A stretch of 64,000 nt of DNA. Source: Legionella sp. (GTDB lineage: Bacteria > Pseudomonadota > Gammaproteobacteria > Legionellales > Legionellaceae). A program made the translations under genes and the position numbers. The stretch is from positions 1 to 64,000 of the forward strand of contig JARLJQ010000037.1 in NCBI GenBank assembly GCA_031291115.1, in the 5' to 3' direction. How positions within the stretch are numbered: the first letter of the stretch is position 1; each line of letters opens with the position of its first letter. This document shows, in pieces, positions 28,480 to 36,849 of the stretch. The notes beneath the pieces were generated by a model. The model was not told the origin of the DNA and did no database searches. It worked only from the letters and a program-made list of their open reading frames with translations.

Positions 28480-29531
28480 GTGAAAAAACAGAAAAGGCAA
28501 CTCCTTATAAACTACAAAAAGCGAAAGAAAAAGGGCAAGTCAGCAAGAGTGTTGAATTAACAACCTGCATTTCTTTATTGGTTCTCTTGGGAATGATCAC
28601 CGCGTTATGGCCAAAAAAATTAACTGAACTGCAAGATTTAGTGCGACAGCTGTTTTACTTTGCAAGCCATTTGCAATTTAGTCTCGATAATATCAGCCAT
28701 TTAAATCAATTTATACTGACAAAAATTATTAATCTTTGGTTGCCCTTTGCATTGACTGGATGTCTGGCTGTTATTCTGGCAAGTTTGGCGCAAACAGGAA
28801 TCGTCTGGTCTACTACGCCACTTATTCCTGATTTCAAACGCTTAAATGTGATTCAAGGTTTTAAAAAAATATGGTCCCTAAAAACCTATTTTGAAACGCT
28901 TAAAAGTACGCTTAAATTATTCTCCGCCCTACTCTTCTTGTTTTTGGCTCTAAAACATCAAGTACCCAATTTACTGCAATTAGCCTTAACGCCCCCATCA
29001 CAACATCCTGTGCTGTTCATGCACTTTCTTTTAAAACTCATGTTTCAATTACTGCTGTTACTGGCAGCCTTGGCTGTAATAGACAAGTTATATACGCGTT
29101 GGAATTACGCTAAAGATCAAAAAATGAGTAAGCAAGAGGTTAAAGATGAATACAAGCAACGCGAAGGCGACCCCAAAGTAAAATCTAAAATCAAACAATT
29201 ACAGCAGCAACTACGGCAAAAAACAGCTTCATTAAAGCAAGTTAAAACAGCCGATGTAGTCATTACTAATCCAACTCATCTGGCGATTGCCTTAAAATAC
29301 GACCGAGGCAGCATGCCAGCACCGCAAGTGGTTTGTAAGGCCAAAGGTGAAATGGTGGTTCAAGTTAAAGAGTTAGCAAGGAAGCATGGTGTACCGATTA
29401 TAGAAAATAAGTTTTTTGCGCGCATGCTGTATCACTCAGTAGACCTCAATCAATGGATTAGTAAAGAATTGTATCCGATTGCTGCCGGCATTTTTAAAGA
29501 AATTTATGCGCGTAAAAAGGAAGCTCTATGA
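28476..29531 (+). CDS. flhB: flagellar export switch protein FlhB
   Basis: FlhB sets substrate specificity of the export gate. From ATG 28476 (MSEKTEKATPYKLQKAKEKG) the product has 351 residues: four membrane helices, then a cytoplasmic domain with the self-cleaving NPTH site in 'VITNPTHLAIAL'. The intact NPTH means the switch from rod/hook to late substrates can in principle still occur, although no filament gene is present in the cluster. The start is set by the ATGA overlap with fliR and the family N-terminus; an upstream ATG at 28458 adds six residues. Confidence 0.96.
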   Translation: MSEKTEKATPYKLQKAKEKGQVSKSVELTTCISLLVLLGMITALWPKKLTELQDLVRQLFYFASHLQFSLDNISHLNQFILTKIINLWLPFALTGCLAVILASLAQTGIVWSTTPLIPDFKRLNVIQGFKKIWSLKTYFETLKSTLKLFSALLFLFLALKHQVPNLLQLALTPPSQHPVLFMHFLLKLMFQLLLLLAALAVIDKLYTRWNYAKDQKMSKQEVKDEYKQREGDPKVKSKIKQLQQQLRQKTASLKQVKTADVVITNPTHLAIALKYDRGSMPAPQVVCKAKGEMVVQVKELARKHGVPIIENKFFARMLYHSVDLNQWISKELYPIAAGIFKEIYARKKEAL

Positions 29532-31534
29532 ACCGCTCTTTTTTTAGCAACAGCAGCGAAACCTTAATGATTGCCTTTGCGACAGGCATTCTTTTCATCT
29601 TGTTTGTTCCCATTCCTGCTGGTCTTTTGGATTTTCTATTAATTATTAATTTCAGTTGGGCATTAACCATCCTGCTCCTCACTTTTTATACGGATAAGCC
29701 TTTAAGTTTTTCAACCTTTCCAGCCCTCTTGCTCATCTCAACCTTATTTCGTTTGTCACTTAATATTTCTGCAACCCGGCTTATTTTATCTGACGCACAC
29801 GCTGGAAAAGTGATTGATGCGATGGGACGTTATGTTATTCATGGCAATTACGTCATGGGACTGGTTGTTTTTTTAATTCTGATTATTGTGCAATTTATTG
29901 TGGTAACCAATGGCGCACAAAGAGTTGCAGAAGTAGCAGCACGCTTTACTTTAGACAGTATGCCCGGCAAACAAATGAGTATTGATGCCGATTTAAATAT
30001 GGGAAGCATCTCCCAGGATGAAGCGAAGATCAGGCGCTCTCAAATTGAAAAAGAAGCTAATTTTTATGGTGCTATGGATGGCGCCAGCAAATTTGTTAAA
30101 GGTGATGCCATTGCTGGAATATTAATTATTCTGGTCGATATCATCGGCGGTTTTGCCATTGGCTTGGTGCAAAAAGGATTTAGTTTATCGGAGTCAATCC
30201 AGACTTACACTTTGCTTACGGTAGGAGATGGTTTAGTAACGCAAATTCCAGCGCTGATTATTTCTACAGCAACCGGAATCATCGTTACACGAGCTGCAAC
30301 GGATGCGCATCTGGGATCTGAGGTTGCAAGACAAGTCAGTGCCTATCCCAAAAGTCTCATGATGGTCTGTGCCAGTTTAATCTGCCTTTTATTTTTAAAA
30401 GGCATTCCATTCGTTCCAGTGCTGTTTATTTTAGGTATTTTTATCCTGATGACGTTCCTTGCCCTTAAAGCAAAAAAAGAAGAAGAACACATCGAAGAAA
30501 CGGAGCAAAGCTTGTATGAGAAAATTCGCATTCATCCCATTGAAATTAACCTCAATAAAGAACTGTATGCCGCATTAATAGTTCAGGAAGAGCAGCTGCT
30601 GCAAATCATTCAACAAATTCGCGAAAAAACAGCCTTTGACTTAGGCTTTGTTTTACCCGAGGTCAAAATAAAAATAGATAAAAAGCTAAGCTATCCTCTC
30701 TATCAAATTGCAATTCAGGGAAACAGTACGGGAACAAATCCTTTGCATCCAGACCGAATACTAGCGATTTGTTCCACACGAACTCAAAATAAAGAGGCAC
30801 TCTTAACTAAAGGTTTGGAAGTGCTTGATCCCAGTTATGGATTACCTTCTTTGTGGATTGAACCAGAACATAAACAGGACGCCGTTAATGCCGGTTACAC
30901 TGTTTGCGACCCGCTTACCATATTAACAACTCATCTTAATGAAATCATTCATGCGCATGTTGCAGCACTGTTCTCACGTGAAGAAACGGAAAAATTATTA
31001 CTGCAACCCGGAGTTAAAGCCTTAAGTGAAGAATTAATTCCTGCTCTGTTACCTTTAAGTCATGTGCAGCGTGTCTTGCAAATTCTATTACAAGAGAAAG
31101 TATCCATTCGCTACCTGCAACAAATTCTGGAAATTTTGCTGGAACACGCCAAACAAATTCCGGATCCCGTGCAGCTCACCGAATTAGTGAGAAGCGGTTT
31201 AGCGATGCCTATTTGTCAAAAATTGCTCAGCAATCAAAACAATTTATACGTGCTCACTTTGGACTCCGTACTGGAACAAAAACTAAATCAAAGCATTAGC
31301 AATAAAGAATATTTAGTCATGGAACCCAGTCTTACCGAAAGCCTGATTACCTCATTAGCGCAACAAGTAGAGAAGATGTTAGGCGAGCGCAAACGACCGA
31401 TTTTACTCTGCTCTTCGTTGCTAAGAAGGCACATGAAACAAGTAACACAAAGAGTTATTCCTCATCTGACGGTGCTGGCTATGAATGAAATACCCATCAA
31501 TATTCAGGTGGAATCTTTTGGAATTGTGAAATAA
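29528..31534 (+). CDS. flhA: flagellar export-gate protein FlhA
   Basis: FlhA forms a nonameric ring below the gate and docks chaperone-substrate complexes. The 668-residue protein has about eight membrane helices in residues 1-310 and contains the family signature region 'RLSLNISATRLILSDAHAGK' to 'NGAQRVAEVAARFTLDSMPG', including the FHIPEP proton-path charges. The cytoplasmic domain (about 330-668) holds four subdomains. It is only slightly shorter than typical FlhA. It begins in the ATGA overlap with flhB. Confidence 0.96.
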   Translation: MNRSFFSNSSETLMIAFATGILFILFVPIPAGLLDFLLIINFSWALTILLLTFYTDKPLSFSTFPALLLISTLFRLSLNISATRLILSDAHAGKVIDAMGRYVIHGNYVMGLVVFLILIIVQFIVVTNGAQRVAEVAARFTLDSMPGKQMSIDADLNMGSISQDEAKIRRSQIEKEANFYGAMDGASKFVKGDAIAGILIILVDIIGGFAIGLVQKGFSLSESIQTYTLLTVGDGLVTQIPALIISTATGIIVTRAATDAHLGSEVARQVSAYPKSLMMVCASLICLLFLKGIPFVPVLFILGIFILMTFLALKAKKEEEHIEETEQSLYEKIRIHPIEINLNKELYAALIVQEEQLLQIIQQIREKTAFDLGFVLPEVKIKIDKKLSYPLYQIAIQGNSTGTNPLHPDRILAICSTRTQNKEALLTKGLEVLDPSYGLPSLWIEPEHKQDAVNAGYTVCDPLTILTTHLNEIIHAHVAALFSREETEKLLLQPGVKALSEELIPALLPLSHVQRVLQILLQEKVSIRYLQQILEILLEHAKQIPDPVQLTELVRSGLAMPICQKLLSNQNNLYVLTLDSVLEQKLNQSISNKEYLVMEPSLTESLITSLAQQVEKMLGERKRPILLCSSLLRRHMKQVTQRVIPHLTVLAMNEIPINIQVESFGIVK

Positions 31535-31543
31535 GGAAATAGT

Positions 31544-32257
31544 ATGCTCGATGCAATTAGTGCAACACAGATGGCTATGGATTTTGACCAGTTAAAACTG
31601 CAATCCATCAGCCAAAACATCAGTAATATGAATACGCCAGGATTTAAAAGGCAGATAGTAGAAACCGCAGGCTTTGATCAGCACCTGCAACCGCAAATGA
31701 ATACCGCTGTGCGCCAACTGGAGCAATCACAAATACAACTCCAGGGAACTGTAAGTCAAACAGAAAACCCTGCGGATCTGGCCATTAGTGGTGATGGTTA
31801 TTTTCAAGTGCAAGGTGAGCAGAATGTTTTTTATACACGGCGCGGCGATTTTCAAATCAATAATAATGGCGAATTAACTACAGCCACTGGAGAACTAGTA
31901 CTAGGAAGAAGTGGCGCCATTAAAGTCGATGATCACGATTTCACCATAGACAAACAAGGTGGCGTCTTTCTTGAACACCATAAAGTAGACCAATTGAACA
32001 TAGTCCAATTCGCCCAACCCAATTTGCTGCGTTACAGCGGCAACGGCCTGTATCAAAGTGATGAATCCCCTACTCCGGTGGGTGTTAATACTCAGGTCTT
32101 ACAAGGGTTTGTCGAGCAGTCCAATGTGAAATCCATCGATGAAATGATGGATATGGTAAAAACTTCGCGTCATTTTGAAGCCAGCCAAAGAGTGATGCGA
32201 ACCGCCGATAATTTAATAGCTTCGGCTATTAGCCAGTTAGGAGAAGGAAATGTCTAA
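31544..32257 (+). CDS. flgF: flagellar proximal rod protein FlgF
   Basis: FlgF is a rod subunit. The 237-residue protein has the axial N-terminal motif 'LQSISQNISNMNTPGFKR', a D1-type core ('NPADLAISGDGYFQVQ'), and the C-terminal heptad helix 'EMMDMVKTSRHFEASQRVM'. AATAAGGAA stands before ATG 31544. FlgF and FlgG are close homologues; the shorter protein upstream of FlgG is assigned FlgF by position and size. Confidence 0.88.
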   Translation: MLDAISATQMAMDFDQLKLQSISQNISNMNTPGFKRQIVETAGFDQHLQPQMNTAVRQLEQSQIQLQGTVSQTENPADLAISGDGYFQVQGEQNVFYTRRGDFQINNNGELTTATGELVLGRSGAIKVDDHDFTIDKQGGVFLEHHKVDQLNIVQFAQPNLLRYSGNGLYQSDESPTPVGVNTQVLQGFVEQSNVKSIDEMMDMVKTSRHFEASQRVMRTADNLIASAISQLGEGNV

Positions 32258-33026
32258 CGCTCTTGCCATCGCTGCAAGCGGTCTTAAAGCAGAAGAATAC
32301 CATATAGACCGAATCGCCAATGATTTAGCAAACTTAAACACACCTAATTACAAGGCTAGCAAAGTCACTTTTGAAGACGTGCTTTATCAAAACATTAATG
32401 GCGAAAGCCCTTTATTCACGAATCAAGCACAAGCTAAATTGGGCTTAGGTACGGCGGTCTATAAAACCGGTAAAGATTTTTCTCAGGGCCCTTTAAAATC
32501 CACCAACGCCTGGTCTGATGTGGCTATTAACGGTGCAGGTTTCTTTCAAGTGATTAATGCTGATGGAAACATCGCCTACACCAGAAGCTCTTCATTCCGT
32601 ATTGATGCCGATCAATATTTAACTACTAAAGACGGATTAAGATTAGCGGATAACATCCAAATTCCTGAAGACCATACGGACATAACCATCAATGAAAATG
32701 GGGAAGTAATGGTGACACTTCTTGATGAACCAGAGCCTCAGCTCGTGGGCACCATTCAATTAGCCAAATTCATGAATCCTGAAACTCTAAATCCCTTAGG
32801 CTCGGGGATTTATACCGCAACCGACGAATCAGGTGATCCAATTATTGATAACCCGAAAAGCAGTGGTATGGGCGCACTGACTCAAAAACAACTAGAAGGC
32901 TCCAATGTGGATATGGTGAGCTCACTCATGCAACTGACTATGGCACAGCGAGTCTACCAACTTAATGCCAAAGCGGTGCAAATAGCTGATGAACTGGAAA
33001 AAATGACTAATGAAATTCGTGATTAA
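32250..33026 (+). CDS. flgG: flagellar distal rod protein FlgG
   Basis: FlgG builds the distal rod. The 258-residue protein has the axial motif 'RIANDLANLNTPNYKASKVTFEDVLYQNI' (start RIANDLANLNTPNYK), the FlgG-like insertion region, and the C-terminal 'EGSNVDMVSSLMQLTMAQRVYQ'. It overlaps flgF by eight bases. Directly after its stop a 154-base repeat-bearing gap separates it from flgA, the only large gap in the cluster. Confidence 0.92.
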   Translation: MSNALAIAASGLKAEEYHIDRIANDLANLNTPNYKASKVTFEDVLYQNINGESPLFTNQAQAKLGLGTAVYKTGKDFSQGPLKSTNAWSDVAINGAGFFQVINADGNIAYTRSSSFRIDADQYLTTKDGLRLADNIQIPEDHTDITINENGEVMVTLLDEPEPQLVGTIQLAKFMNPETLNPLGSGIYTATDESGDPIIDNPKSSGMGALTQKQLEGSNVDMVSSLMQLTMAQRVYQLNAKAVQIADELEKMTNEIRD

Positions 33027-33180
33027 TTTAACGTCAGTTCTGAATAATAAGTTGATACAACTTATTCCACTTACCCCGTTCGGGCTGAGGAGGCATTTAT
33101 GCCGTCTCGAAGCCTTGGCGTCAAGAGTGTCAAGGCTTCAAGACGTCGCTATTGCTCCTCCTCAGCCCGAACGGATCAGG
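33027..33180. repeat. dispersed palindromic repeat, family A copy 3, between flgG and flgA
   Basis: The palindromic core 33076-33174 has 18-base perfect ends CCGTTCGGGCTGAGGAGG and its reverse complement. The preceding TTAACGTCAGTTCTGAATAATAAG matches the flank of the copy at 6321-6467 in reverse. All other junctions in the cluster overlap or have gaps of 22 bases or less, so this is best seen as an insertion into a compact operon. The hairpin could weaken or end transcription into flgA. Confidence 0.85.
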
Positions 33181-34101
33181 GTGTATAAAGAGAAAAACCG
33201 CTTCTTATCCCGAACTTACGTTTTATTATTTTTATTAATAGTGCTCCCATCTCAAGCAGACACCGTACTGCGCTTTCAGCCGCATATAGATCCTCATGCT
33301 CATTATTTAGGGGATTTGCTGTTGATTAGCCCGGATACAAACCATTGGTCGACCATAAAGCTCGATAGCCAGCCCAAGCATGGTGAACACATTAGTAAAC
33401 TACAGATAATCACTTGGATGCAGCATAAAACAGGGCCGTTTAATTATCAGTGGCAAGGAAAAAATACTGCGACCGTTTTACAAGCGACTCAATCAACAAG
33501 CAAAGAACTAATGCTCAAAGCGCAAAACGCTCTGAAAAATCAGCTAGAAAAACAAAGTTACAGTCAAATAGAGGTAAGCAGTAAAACCCTAATTAAAGAC
33601 AGCACCATTCCATTAGACCATTTTAAAGTGACACTTCCTACAGTCTATCCTGTAGCAAAACGTGTTTGTGTACGACTTCAATATAAAAAGAAATCAATCC
33701 CAATTTGGTTTGCAGTAAAGGCCTATCAATCCGTATTGGTAGTCCAGCATAAAATGAAAAAACAGACGCTGATTCATCCTGCCGATGTGATGTTACAAAA
33801 GCAAAACATCGCCGGTTTAAACGATGCACCCTTAACGCAATTGCCTAAAACTGCATGGCTCAACAAATCACTTAATAAACAACAAATCCTGACTCAAGAA
33901 GATTTAAAAACAATGCCGGATGTACTGCAAGGACAAAAAGTAAGTGTCACAGTAAAAGAACATGGTATTTCGATTACGACCGAGGCTCTGGCGCAACATG
34001 AGGGATATAAAGGTCAGGTGGTACAAATGAGAAACCCACAAACCAATAAATTTTTTAGCGCGACCATTACCGGAAAGAACCAAGCGGAGGTTGCGGCATG
34101 A
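33181..34101 (+). CDS. flgA: P-ring assembly chaperone FlgA
   Basis: FlgA is the periplasmic chaperone for FlgI. The likely start is GTG 33181, giving 306 residues with a Sec signal peptide ('RTYVLLFLLIVLPSQAD'). The frame remains open upstream to 33010, but that part is the repeat insertion and gives an arginine-rich unrelated sequence, so I reject it. The C-terminal SAF domain (about residues 180-306) has 'KKQTLIHPADVMLQKQNIAG' and ends with 'RNPQTNKFFSATITGKNQAEV', typical of FlgA. The ribosome site is poor, which may be a cost of the insertion. Confidence 0.85.
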   Translation: MYKEKNRFLSRTYVLLFLLIVLPSQADTVLRFQPHIDPHAHYLGDLLLISPDTNHWSTIKLDSQPKHGEHISKLQIITWMQHKTGPFNYQWQGKNTATVLQATQSTSKELMLKAQNALKNQLEKQSYSQIEVSSKTLIKDSTIPLDHFKVTLPTVYPVAKRVCVRLQYKKKSIPIWFAVKAYQSVLVVQHKMKKQTLIHPADVMLQKQNIAGLNDAPLTQLPKTAWLNKSLNKQQILTQEDLKTMPDVLQGQKVSVTVKEHGISITTEALAQHEGYKGQVVQMRNPQTNKFFSATITGKNQAEVAA

Positions 34102-34682
34102 ACAGGATTTTGCAGCAACTAAGCTTTTTATTATTGCTCAGCATTTGCTTTATTCATTCTGCCAAAGCAATTAATTTATTTGATGAACAAGTCTACCGAC
34201 CATTAATAGCGGATCGCAAAGCGACATTACCCGGTGATGTGCTTACAGTAATTGTGCTTGAAACATCCAATGCCCGTAGTGCCGCAGACCTTTCCTCAAG
34301 TAAAACAATTGGAACCACTTTAGGCGTGGGTTACAACGGAGATAAACATGACGTGGAATTTAACTTAAAAGGTCATGGGAAAATCGCTGCAAAAACAGGA
34401 CGTGATGGCAAAATAAAAGCCGCATTGACCGTACGCATTAAAACCGTATTTCCCAACAATACCTATCTTGTTGAAGGCTTTCAAATGATTACCATTAACG
34501 GCGAACAACAAAGAATTTTACTTCGCGGCATTGTCAGACCAGAAGATATTAGTCCGCAAAATACTATTTTATCTACACGTCTGGCTCGAGCACAAATTAC
34601 TTATAAAGGTGCGGGCTCCGTTGCCAATTCCCAAGACCGTAATTACATCTACAAAATTCTTTCCTTTGTGGGGTTAGTATAA
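34098..34682 (+). CDS. flgH: flagellar L-ring protein FlgH, without a clear lipobox
   Basis: FlgH makes the outer-membrane L ring. The 194-residue product has the family patterns 'PGDVLTVIVLETSNARSAADL' (from PGDVLTVIVLE), 'YLVEGFQMITINGEQQRILL' and 'RGIVRPEDISPQNTILSTRL', and ends 'YIYKILSFVGLV'. It is shorter than typical FlgH (about 230). The N-terminal signal 'LSFLLLLSICFIHSAKA' has one Cys, but Ile stands just before it and no good lipobox fits; cleavage after AKA by signal peptidase I seems more likely. A FlgH without lipid anchor would be unusual. It overlaps flgA by four bases and flgI by one. Confidence 0.9.
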   Translation: MNRILQQLSFLLLLSICFIHSAKAINLFDEQVYRPLIADRKATLPGDVLTVIVLETSNARSAADLSSSKTIGTTLGVGYNGDKHDVEFNLKGHGKIAAKTGRDGKIKAALTVRIKTVFPNNTYLVEGFQMITINGEQQRILLRGIVRPEDISPQNTILSTRLARAQITYKGAGSVANSQDRNYIYKILSFVGLV

Positions 34683-35794
34683 TGAATAAACTTATAGTGC
34701 TCCTCATTTTAAGTATGCAAATATGCTGGCAGCCAAGCTACTGCGCAGTGCGTTTAAAATCAATTGCGCGCTTGTCTGGCTTACAGGAAAACCCGATTAC
34801 TGGATACGGTTTGGTGATTGGCTTGGCAGGCTCCGGGGACTCAAGACGTAATAAAGATACTACGCAAGCTATTTCCAACTTACTACAAACTTTTGGTGTT
34901 ACCTTAAGCCCACACGATATCAACAGCAGAAACACCGCGACGGTTATTATCACCACCAATCTTCCTTCATTCGCACATCAAGGCGATAAAATCGATATTA
35001 ACGTTGCCTCTTTAGGTGATGCTAAAAGCTTGCTCGGCGGCACCCTACTCGTTACGCCATTAAAAGGTGCGGACAATCAGGTTTATGCCTTGGCTCAAGG
35101 CCCCATTTCTATTGGTGGTTTTAAATACGATTTATATGGAAATGTCGTCCAAAAAAATCATCCAACTACCGGACTAATACCTGGTGGTGCGATTATAGAA
35201 AAGACGCTTTATAACGACATGGTGGATAAGACTGGAGATATTCATCTTATATTAAACAACCCAGACTTCACCACTGCAGACACTATTGAAACAGCCATTA
35301 ACAATAAATTTGGTGGCCCTATCGCTTTAGCACGTTCGGCGCAAGATATTGAAATTCATCCACCCAAACCTGCCAGAAAACATTTTATTCGCTTTATCAG
35401 CCAACTCGAAAATGTGGTGGTTACTCCAGATAACTTACCAACGGTAGTCGTGAATGAACGTACTGGAGTAATTGTTGCTGGAGCTGATGTGAAGATTGAC
35501 TCCGTCACTATTTCTCATGGCAATTTACAAGTTTCGATTGCTACAGATTATCAGGTCTCACAACCTACTTTAATCCAAAAAATGGGTAAGCAAGTGCGTA
35601 CTGCTATTACACCGGCAACCAACATTAATGTGAATGAGCAATCCGCTAATACGGTGAAATTAAAACAAGGTGCAACCGTTGCGAATCTCATAAGCGCATT
35701 AACCAAAGTGCAAACCTCTACACGAGACATTATTGCGATTTTGGAAAGTTTAAAACGAGCAGGCGCATTGCATGCAGAATTGGTTATTCAATAA
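34682..35794 (+). CDS. flgI: flagellar P-ring protein FlgI
   Basis: FlgI forms the ring in the peptidoglycan layer. The 370-residue product has a signal peptide ending near 'PSYCAVRLKSIARL' and the strong family boxes 'NPITGYGLVIGLAGSGDSRR' and 'NTATVIITTNLPSFAHQGDK' with 'LGDAKSLLGGTLL'. The length is normal. Presence of FlgI, FlgH and FlgA shows that the machine is of the flagellar type and not an injectisome. Confidence 0.96.
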   Translation: MNKLIVLLILSMQICWQPSYCAVRLKSIARLSGLQENPITGYGLVIGLAGSGDSRRNKDTTQAISNLLQTFGVTLSPHDINSRNTATVIITTNLPSFAHQGDKIDINVASLGDAKSLLGGTLLVTPLKGADNQVYALAQGPISIGGFKYDLYGNVVQKNHPTTGLIPGGAIIEKTLYNDMVDKTGDIHLILNNPDFTTADTIETAINNKFGGPIALARSAQDIEIHPPKPARKHFIRFISQLENVVVTPDNLPTVVVNERTGVIVAGADVKIDSVTISHGNLQVSIATDYQVSQPTLIQKMGKQVRTAITPATNINVNEQSANTVKLKQGATVANLISALTKVQTSTRDIIAILESLKRAGALHAELVIQ

Positions 35795-35797
35795 GGA

Positions 35798-36133
35798 ATG
35801 ATGATGAACTCAGACTCAACCATACAACTTGTGAGCATGGCTTTAGACGCAACCTTAATGCGGCAAACTGCTATTGCCAGCAATATTGCCAATATAAATA
35901 CGGCAAACTATCAAACTCAGGAAGTCAATTTCGAAGAGCAATTAACTGATGTCAGCAGTAGCGGCGATTTAAACTCAGTAACGCCCTTTTATCAACAAAG
36001 CGAACACCACGCTACTATTGATGAACAAATGAGCTTAAACGTGCAGAACATGACGCATTACCGCGCTTTGATAAAAGGCTTAAACCAAAAATTATCCATC
36101 ATGAAACTGGCTTTACAAGGAAATAATCAATAA
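35798..36133 (+). CDS. flgB: flagellar rod protein FlgB
   Basis: FlgB is the first rod subunit above FliE. The 111-residue protein has the axial motif 'IASNIANINTANYQTQEVNF' and a C-terminal helix 'NVQNMTHYRALIKGLNQKL'. Three ATGs in a row follow TAAGGA; the third (35804) has the best spacing, so the mature N-terminus is uncertain by two residues. It follows flgI by three bases and overlaps flgC by one. Confidence 0.9.
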   Translation: MMMNSDSTIQLVSMALDATLMRQTAIASNIANINTANYQTQEVNFEEQLTDVSSSGDLNSVTPFYQQSEHHATIDEQMSLNVQNMTHYRALIKGLNQKLSIMKLALQGNNQ

Positions 36134-36555
36134 TGGATTACGCACAAATTTACGCCATTGCCAGTCAAGGAATGAACGCTGAAAAATTACGTGTGGATGT
36201 AGTCGCCAATAATATTGCGAACCAACATTCATTACAAGGCGCTGATGGTTCAGTCTTTCAAGCCAGTCAGGTAGTGACTACTGCCAAACCCTTTTCTGAA
36301 CTGGTAGATAATCCAGAAGACATGGGCATCGAGTCCGTTGAGGTAGTGTCGCAAAATCTGCCACCCAATAAAGTCTATCAACCAGGTCATCCTGCCGCAG
36401 ACAAACAAGGGTACGTCACTTATCCAGGAATCAGCACCATTGATGAGATGACCACCTTACTTCGTGCCTCCAGAGCGTATGAGGCCAATATCAAAATAAT
36501 TAATTCCGCACACAGCCTGTATTTACAAGCTTTAAGCATAGGGGATGAGCGATGA
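36133..36555 (+). CDS. flgC: flagellar rod protein FlgC
   Basis: FlgC is a proximal rod subunit. The 140-residue product has 'VVANNIANQHSLQGADGSVF', the family box 'HPAADKQGYVTYPGISTIDEM' (ending YPGISTIDEM) and the C-terminal helix 'LLRASRAYEANIKIINS'. It shares one base with flgB and ATGA with fliE. Confidence 0.93.
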   Translation: MDYAQIYAIASQGMNAEKLRVDVVANNIANQHSLQGADGSVFQASQVVTTAKPFSELVDNPEDMGIESVEVVSQNLPPNKVYQPGHPAADKQGYVTYPGISTIDEMTTLLRASRAYEANIKIINSAHSLYLQALSIGDER

Positions 36556-36848
36556 AAATAGATGCCGTGAGCACTAATCTGTTTTTAAAACCGACCAACC
36601 AAAGCATGGAAGTTCATAAAGCACCGGAAACTTCCTTTTCGACTTGGATAGGCGAAAAAATTGGCACGACTAATGAGCAACTGAATACGGCAGATAATGC
36701 CCTCACTCAATTGGCCAGTGGTCATGCCCAAAATTTACATTCCACCATGTTAACTCTGGAACAGGCCAAATTATCGTTTCAATATCTGGAACAGATTCGT
36801 AACCGCTTGATGAGCGCTTATCAAGACTTACTAAGAGAGCAAATTTAA
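36552..36848 (+). CDS. fliE: MS ring-rod junction protein FliE
   Basis: FliE joins the MS ring to the rod. The 98-residue protein has the FliE pattern of a helical C-terminal half with 'LHSTMLTLEQAKLSFQYLEQIRNRLMSAYQDLL' (key part QAKLSFQYLEQIRNRL). It lies between flgC and fliF as in many flagellar operons. Confidence 0.9.
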   Translation: MKIDAVSTNLFLKPTNQSMEVHKAPETSFSTWIGEKIGTTNEQLNTADNALTQLASGHAQNLHSTMLTLEQAKLSFQYLEQIRNRLMSAYQDLLREQI

Positions 36849-36849
36849 A

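Noticed and set aside
33010-33180. N-terminal extension of FlgA
   Set aside because: The extra 57 residues translate the palindromic repeat and lie before the true signal peptide.
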